A stretch of DNA of 37,849 nucleotides from Nitrospiria bacterium (lineage in GTDB: Bacteria > Nitrospirota > Nitrospiria > SBBL01 > JAADHI01), in NCBI GenBank assembly GCA_945787655.1, contig CALZIJ010000009.1:67588-105436 (forward strand), given 5' to 3'. The notes below the pieces were generated by a model. It searched no databases. It saw nothing but the letters and a program-made list of their open reading frames with translations, and was not told the origin of the DNA. Shown here one piece after another: positions 25,824-34,040 of the stretch; position 1 is the first letter of the stretch, and each line of letters opens with the position of its first letter. Both the position numbers and the translations under genes were made by a program.

Positions 25824-27155
25824 TTACCAGCAAACCCCCTCATATCCGCTTGAGGCGTCGTCAAGGTTTTTAAAGATCCGAACCAAATCAAACACCCGCT
25901 TTTCACTGGAGATGTTTTTCATAATATAGTCGGCTTCTTCCGCCTTATTGCCAATTACAATCAGGTCGGATTCTGCCATCAGCTCATCGATATCACCCGT
26001 CATCAGCATGGAAATGTGCGGGATTTCCTTTTCAATGTATTCCTTGTTTGCGCCGAACAGCTTGGCCAGAGAAACATTCCGGTCAAAGATTTTCACCTGA
26101 AACCCTTTTCCGATCAGCGACTCCACCAATTCTACCAAAGGAGACTCCCTTAAATCGTCCGTTCCCGCTTTAAAACTCAAACCCACAAAGCCCACCCTTT
26201 TGGTCCCGGACCGAATAATTTTATTCACTACCCGTTCAATCTGCACTTTATTGCTGGGCAAAATCGCATTCAGCAAGGGCACATCGACATCCTGCGTTTT
26301 GGCCTTGTACGTCAAGGCCCTGAGATCTTTCGGAAGACAAGATCCCCCAAAAGCAAAACCCGGTTTTAAATAATATGAGGAGATGTTTAACTTGTCGTCC
26401 ATGCAAAAAATTTCCATGACTTTATGGCTGTCGATCCCCAGCGTTTTGCAGATACCACCGATCTCGTTGGCAAAAGTCACCTTGGCCGCGTGAAAACAAT
26501 TACAGGCATATTTCATCATTTCCGCGGTTTTGATGTCCGTTCTTTCCAGAGGCGCCTCTAAAAACGTATACATCTCGCATAAAACATCCCCGCTTTTTTG
26601 ATCATATTGACCAATGACGGTCATGGGCGGGTTAAAAAAATCTTCCACCGAAGTGCTTTCTCTTAAAAATTCAGGATTCATCGCAATGCCAAAATCCTCC
26701 CCCACACGCTTTCCCGAAGCTTCTTCCAAAGCGGACAGGATGACGTCCTCAACACTGCCGGGGAGCATGGTGCTTCTGGCCACCACCACATGGTAGGATT
26801 TCTTTTTGGCAAGACTGTGTCCTATCTCGGAAGCGCAACGCCTGACATAATCCAGTTTTAAACTCCCGTTTTCGTGACTGGGTGTCCCGACACAAATCAA
26901 AGAAATATCGGTTTGCAGAACCGCCTTTTCGGTATCCGTCGTCGCACTAAGCTGACCAGGATGATACTGATCCGTTGTAACCGTATCAGAAATAATTTGG
27001 CCGATGTCCTTCTCAACGATGGGACTTTTCCCGGCGTTGATCAAATCCACCTTCACAGCATTGACATCCACGCCAACCACCTCATGTCCCACTTTTGCCA
27101 GACAGGCCGCTGACACGCAGCCCACATAACCCAATCCAAAAACCGAAATTTTCAA
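25824..27155 (-). CDS. algD: GDP-mannose 6-dehydrogenase-like nucleotide-sugar dehydrogenase
   Basis: Oxidises a nucleotide sugar at C6 to the uronic acid with NAD+. The protein is 443 aa: NAD-binding FGLGYVGCVSAACLAKVGHE, ICVGTPS, RSTMLPGSV, NPEFLREST, substrate segment YLKPGFAFGGSCLPKD with catalytic Cys273, and KVGFVGLSFKAGTDDLRES-like C-terminal NAD/sugar domain. The catalytic region and the final residues EGVCW match Pseudomonas AlgD closely as remembered, more so than UDP-glucose dehydrogenase, so GDP-mannuronate is the favoured product. The TTG start at 27155 overlaps the preceding stop (TTGA) and has GGAG six bases upstream. UDP-glucose dehydrogenase is the alternative. Confidence 0.86.
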   Translation of the reverse strand: MKISVFGLGYVGCVSAACLAKVGHEVVGVDVNAVKVDLINAGKSPIVEKDIGQIISDTVTTDQYHPGQLSATTDTEKAVLQTDISLICVGTPSHENGSLKLDYVRRCASEIGHSLAKKKSYHVVVARSTMLPGSVEDVILSALEEASGKRVGEDFGIAMNPEFLRESTSVEDFFNPPMTVIGQYDQKSGDVLCEMYTFLEAPLERTDIKTAEMMKYACNCFHAAKVTFANEIGGICKTLGIDSHKVMEIFCMDDKLNISSYYLKPGFAFGGSCLPKDLRALTYKAKTQDVDVPLLNAILPSNKVQIERVVNKIIRSGTKRVGFVGLSFKAGTDDLRESPLVELVESLIGKGFQVKIFDRNVSLAKLFGANKEYIEKEIPHISMLMTGDIDELMAESDLIVIGNKAEEADYIMKNISSEKRVFDLVRIFKNLDDASSGYEGVCW

Positions 27156-28864
27156 AGCGATCTCCTTTTATTCATCTCTATTGAATTCATTATCATTGTC
27201 GCGGTCAAACGCCTGAGCTGCTCATGATCCAGCGAATTATCCGATAAATATCGCTTGATCAGTTCGCGTAAACGGGTTTGATCAGAAACCAGTCGAAAAT
27301 ATTCAAAATCCTGAATGCCTCTTCGAATGGCCTTTAGGCGCAAGGACGCCACCGGCCCCAATACCCCGTTCTTATTCTGAGGATACACTAAAAAATCACG
27401 CCCATCTGAAACCACCGCATTCTTCTTAATTGTACTCCAAAACACCAGTCCGTCTTCATTTCGCAACCAGGCCCGCCAACCATAGTGCATCGCCTTTCTG
27501 AGCGGTTCATCAATCAGAGGCATACGGGTTCCGGCCATGTATTCAAAAATCGACTTCCCTTGTACTTTCAGGGCCTTTGCCTTTTGCCGGGGCAAGGCAT
27601 CATCCATCGAGTGTTTCGAAATGACCCAGATATCGACAGGAGACAGTATGGTTTCACCACGATTGGCCTTAAAATCCTTATCAGGGTGACCTCTGTGTTT
27701 CTCACAATAAAAGTGGGAGATGTCCATCCGAAACTTAAAACGGGGACTGCGCTGAAAAACACCGTGCGTCAAATCGGCATAATATCTGAGTGCTTTATAA
27801 TCTTTTTCACCTTTGGGTTCATCCAGATTCCAGGGAATACGATTATTTTTCCTCGGCTTTTGATTTAGAAAAATTTGAAAGACTGTTTGCTCCCAGCCTT
27901 TCTCCTTAAAATGGGTCATGAACGCTTCGGCGATCACACGCCATTCCGTTTCGTATTTTTCCCGGTCATTTTGATAATTCGAAAAATCAGAGGGCCATTC
28001 CGGATTAAAAGGAAGATATTGATGAGAGACAGGTCTTTTATTGTCAAAAAGCGAACCGCTAAAAAGCGGGCCGTAGAAGGCATCATACGGACGCCAATCC
28101 TTAACGTGTATTTCCTCACCTGCGCCGGATAATACAGGCGCCATGCCCGGATGCGGCCGTCCCCGTTGGCTTTTGTATGGGAGAGGATTAAACAACATGC
28201 GGTGCTTTCTTGAAAAGAGATAAAAATTCATGGCAAGTCGTCGGCCGGCAGCAGAATCTGCTTTCACATCCGCCTCTTTTAAAAACCCAAGCCCGTAATT
28301 ATTTAAATCCACCGTCAGTGATGGTTCTTGCGGCAATGTAAAGGGATAAACAGTCACTGTTATTTTAATAGAATAAACAAGGTCATCGTCATCATGGAGC
28401 GTCAGTCGGCCTTGATATTTTCCCGGCAAAGTCTGTTTAGGAATCAATACATCCACCCAGACCACTTGAGCCATCCTGCTTTTCGTGGAAGGAGTCAGTT
28501 GAAAACGGCTTCCCGGCGCCAATGGAAGCAGGCAGTCCGGCGGGTCGGACTGCTGACAGGTCTCCAGGGTCAACAACTGCACATTGTGTTGTCCAAAGGG
28601 AGATGGGCCTTCAAAATCTTCAATTTTAAAATGAAAGGCGGAGCCGATTTTCTTCACCTCATTGAGAACCAGCTGAAAGGAGAGGGTTTCATTCCCTGCA
28701 CCGGCAAGCGCAATGGCTTCCCCGGACGGGACAGGCTGAAACGCCCGCTGATTTGAAGGGTGATACTTCACCGTTTGCGAAGTATATAAAACGTCTATTG
28801 CTTCTCCGTTTGCGGGGAAACACATGCACATTATCAAAAAAAAGAAACAGCGGCTCTTTTTCAC
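27152..28864 (-). CDS. Secreted DUF4091 / GH123-like glycoside-hydrolase-fold protein
   Basis: A 570-residue exported protein (signal peptide about residues 1-22, CFFFLIMCMCFPANGEA). A beta-rich N-terminal domain (LSFQLVLNEV, WVDVLIPKQTLPGKYQGRLTL) precedes a TIM-barrel-like part. The C-terminal hallmark SLRLKAIRRGIQDFEYFRL is that of DUF4091, a region found at the end of GH123-related proteins. It may trim or edit the polysaccharide, but no catalytic pair could be assigned. The start is GTG at 28864, overlapping the AMP-ligase stop (GTGA). Why a hydrolase-like gene sits between the ligase and the dehydrogenase is unclear. Confidence 0.8.
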   Translation of the reverse strand: MKKSRCFFFLIMCMCFPANGEAIDVLYTSQTVKYHPSNQRAFQPVPSGEAIALAGAGNETLSFQLVLNEVKKIGSAFHFKIEDFEGPSPFGQHNVQLLTLETCQQSDPPDCLLPLAPGSRFQLTPSTKSRMAQVVWVDVLIPKQTLPGKYQGRLTLHDDDDLVYSIKITVTVYPFTLPQEPSLTVDLNNYGLGFLKEADVKADSAAGRRLAMNFYLFSRKHRMLFNPLPYKSQRGRPHPGMAPVLSGAGEEIHVKDWRPYDAFYGPLFSGSLFDNKRPVSHQYLPFNPEWPSDFSNYQNDREKYETEWRVIAEAFMTHFKEKGWEQTVFQIFLNQKPRKNNRIPWNLDEPKGEKDYKALRYYADLTHGVFQRSPRFKFRMDISHFYCEKHRGHPDKDFKANRGETILSPVDIWVISKHSMDDALPRQKAKALKVQGKSIFEYMAGTRMPLIDEPLRKAMHYGWRAWLRNEDGLVFWSTIKKNAVVSDGRDFLVYPQNKNGVLGPVASLRLKAIRRGIQDFEYFRLVSDQTRLRELIKRYLSDNSLDHEQLRRLTATMIMNSIEMNKRRSL

Positions 28865-30426
28865 GGGCGGGTCCTGTCCTGACTGATCGAATGGGCCTGA
28901 ATCAATTTCTGTTTTAATATCTTCCCGGATTCATTTTTGGGTAAATCGGGCATCCATTCAAAAACGTGTGGAATTTTATATGGCGGCAAATATTCTTCAC
29001 AATATTTCATCAAGTCTTCTGTCTTGAGATCCACATTCGGGCCTAAAACAATACAGGCTTTAATCGCCTCGCCCAATGTGTCCTCAGGGATTCCGATTAC
29101 AGCCGCCTCATGAATGCCCGGATGATGATGCAAGACCTCTTCAATTTCTTTTGGGCTCACTTTGTGGATACCGCTTTTAATCAGGTCTTTTTTTCTGCCG
29201 GTCACGTAAAAAAAACCTTCATGGTCCATGCGGCCTAAATCCCCGGTATAATACCATCCCTTTTTTAAAACCTTTCGAGTCTCTTCAGGATTCCGCCAAT
29301 ATCCGCACATCATATTGCTTCCCCTGGCGACAATTTCACCTTCTTCCCCAGTGGCCGCTTCCTGACCGTTATCTCGCATAATCTTCATCTCAACATTGGG
29401 GATTGGTTTTCCAATCGAAGTCATCTTTTCTGAAAATTTTTCGGGCATCAAATAGGAAAGCCGCGCCGATGCTTCCGTCGCACCGTACATAATAAAAATG
29501 CGTTTGTCCGGAAATTTTTTCAACAATTTTTCTTTCACAAAAACCGGCATATGCCCCCCGGCCTGTGTGAGATATCGGAGATCTGGAAAATTCATTCTGG
29601 CAATGGATGATTGATTCAACAAAATCGAAAATGTAGAAGGCACACCCGCAAAACCGGTGACCGCCTCATCTATCATGGATTTTAAAACGGCATTGGGAAA
29701 GGTAAAGCGATTATCGAGTACGATCGATCCGCCAACGGAAAAATGGAGATTAAGCAAGGTTTTTCCATAGACATAATAAAAAGGCAAAACCACCATGCCT
29801 CTGTCCTGGGCATTCAATTCAAGATAGCTCACAATAGAACGGGTATTGGAAACCACGTTCAAATGACTGAGGGTGACACCCTTGGGCGTTCCGGTACTGC
29901 CGGACGTATAAATGATGGACGACAAATCCATATCCACCTGAGTAGTTTGAGGCCGGGTTGAAGGATATGCGGGTGTGATCTCCTCTAAACACATCCCCCC
30001 TTCACCCAGAGCGTCTTTTTGCTCTGACGCAGTATCGGCCGACAAAATGATCGGAACCCACTCTTTAAGTGCAGACAACACTTCCGGGGATCTTAAAAAA
30101 TGTTTTTCAGAAATTAATATTTTCGGATCCGCGTCCTTTAAAACAGGACACACTTCATTGATTGCAATGCCGGTATTTACGGGTACGACAACAGCGCCTG
30201 CCTTTAATATCCCGTAATAACAGGCAATATAATATATTGAATTTCTCAGCAAAAGGGACACGCGATCGCCCCGCTTCACGCCCTTGTCCAAAAACCAGTG
30301 TGCGATCTGATTGGCCTGAATCTCCACTTCACGATACGACCACCGCTTCCGCCCGTGGATGACTGCGATTTTTTCTGGAAACTGATCGGCGCTCTGTTCT
30401 AAAAAATGGTGAATTAAGTAGCTCAT
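28861..30426 (-). CDS. AMP-forming acyl ligase (acyl-CoA/acyl-ACP synthetase family)
   Basis: A 521-residue adenylate-forming enzyme that activates a carboxylic acid with ATP and passes it to a thiol (CoA or an ACP arm). Seen: P-loop YTSGSTGTPKG at residues 173-183, MYGATEASARL, YTGDLGRMDHEGFFYVTGRKKDLIKSG, and the catalytic Lys502 in ESGKILKQKL. I start at ATG 30426, which overlaps the larA stop (ATGA); a longer frame to 30690 lies inside larA and lacks family similarity. The acyl carrier protein is encoded two genes upstream, with larA between, so loading onto that ACP is a natural guess. Acid substrate unknown; a 2-hydroxy acid is inferred from larA. Confidence 0.92.
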   Translation of the reverse strand: MSYLIHHFLEQSADQFPEKIAVIHGRKRWSYREVEIQANQIAHWFLDKGVKRGDRVSLLLRNSIYYIACYYGILKAGAVVVPVNTGIAINEVCPVLKDADPKILISEKHFLRSPEVLSALKEWVPIILSADTASEQKDALGEGGMCLEEITPAYPSTRPQTTQVDMDLSSIIYTSGSTGTPKGVTLSHLNVVSNTRSIVSYLELNAQDRGMVVLPFYYVYGKTLLNLHFSVGGSIVLDNRFTFPNAVLKSMIDEAVTGFAGVPSTFSILLNQSSIARMNFPDLRYLTQAGGHMPVFVKEKLLKKFPDKRIFIMYGATEASARLSYLMPEKFSEKMTSIGKPIPNVEMKIMRDNGQEAATGEEGEIVARGSNMMCGYWRNPEETRKVLKKGWYYTGDLGRMDHEGFFYVTGRKKDLIKSGIHKVSPKEIEEVLHHHPGIHEAAVIGIPEDTLGEAIKACIVLGPNVDLKTEDLMKYCEEYLPPYKIPHVFEWMPDLPKNESGKILKQKLIQAHSISQDRTRP

Positions 30427-31679
30427 GACAATAATTGGAGCGGAGCATGTGGAAGAATCGTGACATTGCACTGCTCCCCGAAACGGCTTTTTATCATATT
30501 CAGCACATCGCCCCAGTTTGTTTTGAAGGGGTAACTTTCGTGAAAAATTTTCCGGTATTCTGCAGGATTGACGTTTTGAGAAAAAAAGATCAACGCATTC
30601 TCTTTCAGAAAACGGCGTTGTACAGGCGGCTTGTAAAGACGCATCCCGGGACCAAAAAGGGAATGATGGCCAAGACCATTTGAACAACAACTGGTTAAAA
30701 TGATCAGTCCGTCTTTTTTAACAATAGGCTCTTTGATTGATTTCAAAGGGGTAAATGCCGTATCAGCCTGGAGTAATTCTGAATCTTTAGGGTAGGCATT
30801 CAAAATTAAGACATCCGCATCCCGCGGGACAGGGGTATTATAAATTTCGCGCCCGAAGTCCACCCCCTTACGGTGAGCCTTGACCAAATCTCCAGCGAAC
30901 AAGCCGGCCGGCATTCGTTTGGCATTGGGAACAACCCCGACAAAAAAATCTACACCGACTTGCTGAACCACATTTTCCAGTTCCAGGCGGAACTTGTTGT
31001 TCTTCACCTCGTTGACGCCTCCACGAAGCCCCATCATGACAAATTTATGGCTGCGCTCCAGTGTTGCAATATCTGAAAGGCCCGGCAAAACCAATTTTCC
31101 ACCGGCACTGAATCCCGCAAAATGGTGGGGCATAATACTGCCGATTGTGATCTTAAAATCGGCATGATAAAAATCCCGATTCACCTGAAACGGGGTCTTT
31201 CCAAGTAAAATACCCGTATCCACCAAATTGTCATATGGATTGTGATTCAATACCCAATATTCACTAGCAATGGCTTTTCCCAGCTTCCGTTCTACATCTT
31301 CACGAAGCATGGGCGCATGGGCGCCATTGCAAATAATGAAAAAGATATTTTCCTTGGATACGCCCGCACGGAGCAAGCGTCGGAGCACAGCATTCAACAC
31401 CCCTTCCAATATTGAAGGGCGGGTAATATCCTCAATGGCAATCGCCACTCGGGATTTCCCCTGGGCCAGTTTTTCAAGGGGTTCACATCCGATCGGCTGA
31501 GACAGCGCAGACTCAATCTCTGTTTCGCTTAAACCCGGCGCGTCTGTTATCGCACAATAGGATATATTCCAGCCTTCGGGCATTTCGAGCCTGAATTCAC
31601 CCTCGTCATACCATGCCCCCCAAGGTAAATGTGGAACCGCATTCATATCAAGACCGGTTTTCCTGTTTGTTTTCGACAT
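30423..31679 (-). CDS. larA: LarA-family nickel-pincer-dependent 2-hydroxyacid racemase/epimerase
   Basis: A 418-residue homologue of lactate racemase, which interconverts stereoisomers of a 2-hydroxy acid using a nickel-pincer cofactor. Seen: EDITRPS (Arg87), NGAHAPM (His121), PHHFAGFSAGGK (His185 and Lys195) and SHKF (His211). The spacings His-Lys 10 and Lys-His 16 equal those of His174, Lys184 and His200 in Lactobacillus LarA, where the Lys holds the cofactor. The substrate-site Gln is kept (Gln304), but the residue three on is Thr307 where lactate racemase has Lys298, so the substrate may not be lactate. The ATG at 31679 overlaps the ACP gene by 32 bases; an ATG at 31646 (11 residues shorter) avoids this and is equally possible. 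larEBC lie in the same run at 3155-5377. Confidence 0.9.
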   Translation of the reverse strand: MSKTNRKTGLDMNAVPHLPWGAWYDEGEFRLEMPEGWNISYCAITDAPGLSETEIESALSQPIGCEPLEKLAQGKSRVAIAIEDITRPSILEGVLNAVLRRLLRAGVSKENIFFIICNGAHAPMLREDVERKLGKAIASEYWVLNHNPYDNLVDTGILLGKTPFQVNRDFYHADFKITIGSIMPHHFAGFSAGGKLVLPGLSDIATLERSHKFVMMGLRGGVNEVKNNKFRLELENVVQQVGVDFFVGVVPNAKRMPAGLFAGDLVKAHRKGVDFGREIYNTPVPRDADVLILNAYPKDSELLQADTAFTPLKSIKEPIVKKDGLIILTSCCSNGLGHHSLFGPGMRLYKPPVQRRFLKENALIFFSQNVNPAEYRKIFHESYPFKTNWGDVLNMIKSRFGEQCNVTILPHAPLQLLS

Positions 31680-31899
31680 AGTCTTTTATGGCTTCCAGGG
31701 TATCAAAATTATCCGGCATTAAATCGTCTTCTTCGACCGTAATGTCGTACGTTTCCTCCAAAAAAGCCACCAGGGCCTGAATCCCCAATGAATCGATAAT
31801 CCCCTCTTCCAGCAAGGAATCCGTTTCGTCAATCTTCATATCGGCATCCATCATGTTTTCTTTGATCAAAAAAGCTCGGATCGTTTCAATTACCTCCAT
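31648..31899 (-). CDS. Acyl carrier protein
   Basis: An 83-residue acidic protein with the phosphopantetheine site GIIDSLGIQAL; Ser37 follows Asp36. The four-helix carrier pattern (MEVIETIRAFLIKEN, LVAFLEETYDITVEEDDL, TLEAIKDYVE) and size are typical of stand-alone ACPs. A good ribosome site (GGGAG) sits 7 bases before the ATG at 31899. It precedes larA and the AMP ligase and follows a GNAT gene by 39 bases, so it probably carries the activated acyl group to a transferase in this locus rather than working in fatty-acid synthesis (inference). Confidence 0.93.
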   Translation of the reverse strand: MEVIETIRAFLIKENMMDADMKIDETDSLLEEGIIDSLGIQALVAFLEETYDITVEEDDLMPDNFDTLEAIKDYVENKQENRS

Positions 31900-31938
31900 C
31901 GACTTTCTCCCTGATTATGAATTGAGTTGGCCAAAATA

Positions 31939-32988
31939 TCACACATCCCGATCTCCGACGGTCATATACCAATTTGAGCCATTGAGCCAGGTATCACTTA
32001 AGGGGGTCCCTTTTTTCGCGTAGGCAAATACCGAAGAATGATCAGGCCGTAATTTAAACCCTTTGGATACAAACACCGGAATCAAGGGATGCGTGTCCAT
32101 GAAAATTGCGGAAATGGAATGCACCTTTTTTTCCCTCAGATATGCTATCCATTTCTCCACCAGGCAATGCTCCGGCTCCGCCTGCCTCAAACACAGCATA
32201 TCCTTAAACAAAACCATGTTTTCCGATATCGTGTATAAAATATACCCTGTTAACACTCCTTTTTTACGAAGCTCATAGCGTTCTGTTTGATAAAGCGGAT
32301 TTTCATAATACCGCCAGTTGAGGTAGGCGGAGGAACGGTCCCCAATCACGGAGTATTTTTCCGCCACTCTGTTATAAAAATGATCATATTCCTGTGAAAA
32401 AGGTTGATCTTCAACAGGAAAACCGTCATATCCCCTGTCATTATTCCTGATCAATAAATCATTCAACCACAACGCCGCATTTCCAAAAGGCTGCACCATC
32501 TGCCTCAGGTTTTCATTTGCCAGACGCTGTCTTAAAAAGGTATCCGCACGCAATAATTTAACATAGCGTTTCATTTTACCGATGCAGTGATGTCCGACGG
32601 CTTCATGGACTGTTTTCATCCGGTCATTGGGATGTGCGTAAAAGGCCGGGATATGGCCCTCATCGACCGAATCTTTTGCTTTTCGCCGCAACTTCATGGC
32701 GACACCGAGGGTCCTGAATTTTTTATCAACTGAAAAATCCCCACAATTCCATACCAGGATATCTTCCCCATTCACTCGGATTCGTCTGGGGAGGACACAA
32801 GTAAACGCCACTTCTTGCCCTGTCTTTTCATCCACAACAAACCAGGCCCTGGCCAAGCCTGCCGGGTTTTTAAGATACAACCATTCGAAACGCGCCCGAC
32901 TGACCTTCTTCTTTCGGTTTCGATTAAGCAGATCCGTGAATACATCAATATCTTTTTCTATTTCCGCATCAATAATACGTATCGGCAT
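31939..32988 (-). CDS. GNAT-family acyltransferase
   Basis: A 349-residue protein with an N-terminal GNAT core: VAFTCVLPRRIRVNGEDILVWNCGDFSVDKKFRTLGVAMKLRRKAKDSV in outline, where RTLGVAM is the acyl-CoA/pantetheine pyrophosphate loop. The length suggests a second, degenerate GNAT-like half (residues about 200-340), as in Eis-like or FemAB-related enzymes of polysaccharide loci. It would transfer an acyl group to an amino or hydroxyl group, with CoA or the neighbouring ACP as donor. It is 10 bases from the deacetylase gene. Acceptor unknown. Confidence 0.8.
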   Translation of the reverse strand: MPIRIIDAEIEKDIDVFTDLLNRNRKKKVSRARFEWLYLKNPAGLARAWFVVDEKTGQEVAFTCVLPRRIRVNGEDILVWNCGDFSVDKKFRTLGVAMKLRRKAKDSVDEGHIPAFYAHPNDRMKTVHEAVGHHCIGKMKRYVKLLRADTFLRQRLANENLRQMVQPFGNAALWLNDLLIRNNDRGYDGFPVEDQPFSQEYDHFYNRVAEKYSVIGDRSSAYLNWRYYENPLYQTERYELRKKGVLTGYILYTISENMVLFKDMLCLRQAEPEHCLVEKWIAYLREKKVHSISAIFMDTHPLIPVFVSKGFKLRPDHSSVFAYAKKGTPLSDTWLNGSNWYMTVGDRDV

Positions 32989-32998
32989 ATGCTCATTT

Positions 32999-34009
32999 TC
33001 AGGCCTTTGAAATCAGGCGCTCAATATCCATTTGGTAAATCACTTCTGAAAGATGGGGTGTAATTCGGATTCGTTTAAGTTCAAATAAATCGGCGTCTCC
33101 TCTGACAATACCGTTATTAGAGGTCGTTGAAGTGATGTATCCCGCATCCATTACCAACTTTTTAATTTCGGGATTATAATAACTGTAGTTTCCCCCATTG
33201 GGGTAGGAAAAATGCCGGACTTCGGCGCCTAACTGCGACTCCAAAACCTGCTTACACTGAACGATTTCATCTTTCGCATCCTGAAGCGAGGCATTGGGCA
33301 AATTAATATGGGTCATCGTGTGCGAGGCGATGGTCATCCCATTATTGTGCATTTCTCTTGCTTGATCCCAGGACAGCATGACCATTTTTGCTTTCTCGTC
33401 AATATCCGTCACATCGGACATTTCAGCCCTCAAGCGCGTCCGAATGGCTTCACGCGTTTTTAGTTCATTCGATTTAATGAGCGCCGTAATTTTGCGAATC
33501 GCCTGCCACCGTTCCGTCCGGTTTGTCCACTGGAAACCCCATTCCCGTTCACCCGTGTTAATGTTCAAGGATGTTTTATTTGTATGCTCGATCAGATAAA
33601 TCACCTCGAACAACCAGAGCGGCTCTCCGTCTCCAAGACAGCCTGCGGCCACGTAAAATGTCCCGGTGACGCCATATTTTTTTAAAATCCGGTAGGCCCG
33701 GAAATTATCCCGATATCCGTCATCAAAGGTCAGTACAACAGAACGCGGTGGAAATTTTTTCCCTTGCCTTAAACTGTCTGAGACTTGGTCCAGATCGATG
33801 ACATTGTAATGACGGCTCAGGTATTGGATCTGGTGTTCAAAAATAGATTCACTCAGACAAATAGATGGACTGGCGTAAAAATTATCTTCCGGGTTAGTAA
33901 TCGCATGATACCTCAAAATAGAAACTGTATCCCGACTTGAGATATTCCTGCATAAAGACATAAAACCGCTTGCGAGCAGGAAGTCCTTAATTTTGCGAGA
34001 CTGATTCAC
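32999..34009 (-). CDS. Polysaccharide deacetylase (NodB domain, CE4)
   Basis: A 336-residue carbohydrate esterase family 4 protein. Seen: VVLTFDDGYRDNF (catalytic and metal Asp pair), YGVTGTFYVAAGCLG, IASHTMTHINL (metal His pair), HFSYPNGG, and a C-terminal RIRITPHL. Removes N-acetyl groups from amino sugars. An insertion between the FDDG and SHTMTH motifs (about residues 125-210, Lys/Arg-rich) is longer than in the smallest NodB domains, as in exosortase-locus relatives. No signal peptide or membrane helix is evident, so it may act in the cytoplasm. The start is GTG at 34009 with GGGAA upstream. Confidence 0.9.
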   Translation of the reverse strand: MNQSRKIKDFLLASGFMSLCRNISSRDTVSILRYHAITNPEDNFYASPSICLSESIFEHQIQYLSRHYNVIDLDQVSDSLRQGKKFPPRSVVLTFDDGYRDNFRAYRILKKYGVTGTFYVAAGCLGDGEPLWLFEVIYLIEHTNKTSLNINTGEREWGFQWTNRTERWQAIRKITALIKSNELKTREAIRTRLRAEMSDVTDIDEKAKMVMLSWDQAREMHNNGMTIASHTMTHINLPNASLQDAKDEIVQCKQVLESQLGAEVRHFSYPNGGNYSYYNPEIKKLVMDAGYITSTTSNNGIVRGDADLFELKRIRITPHLSEVIYQMDIERLISKA

Positions 34010-34040
34010 CGTGTTCCCTTAAACATCACTCAAGCATGAC

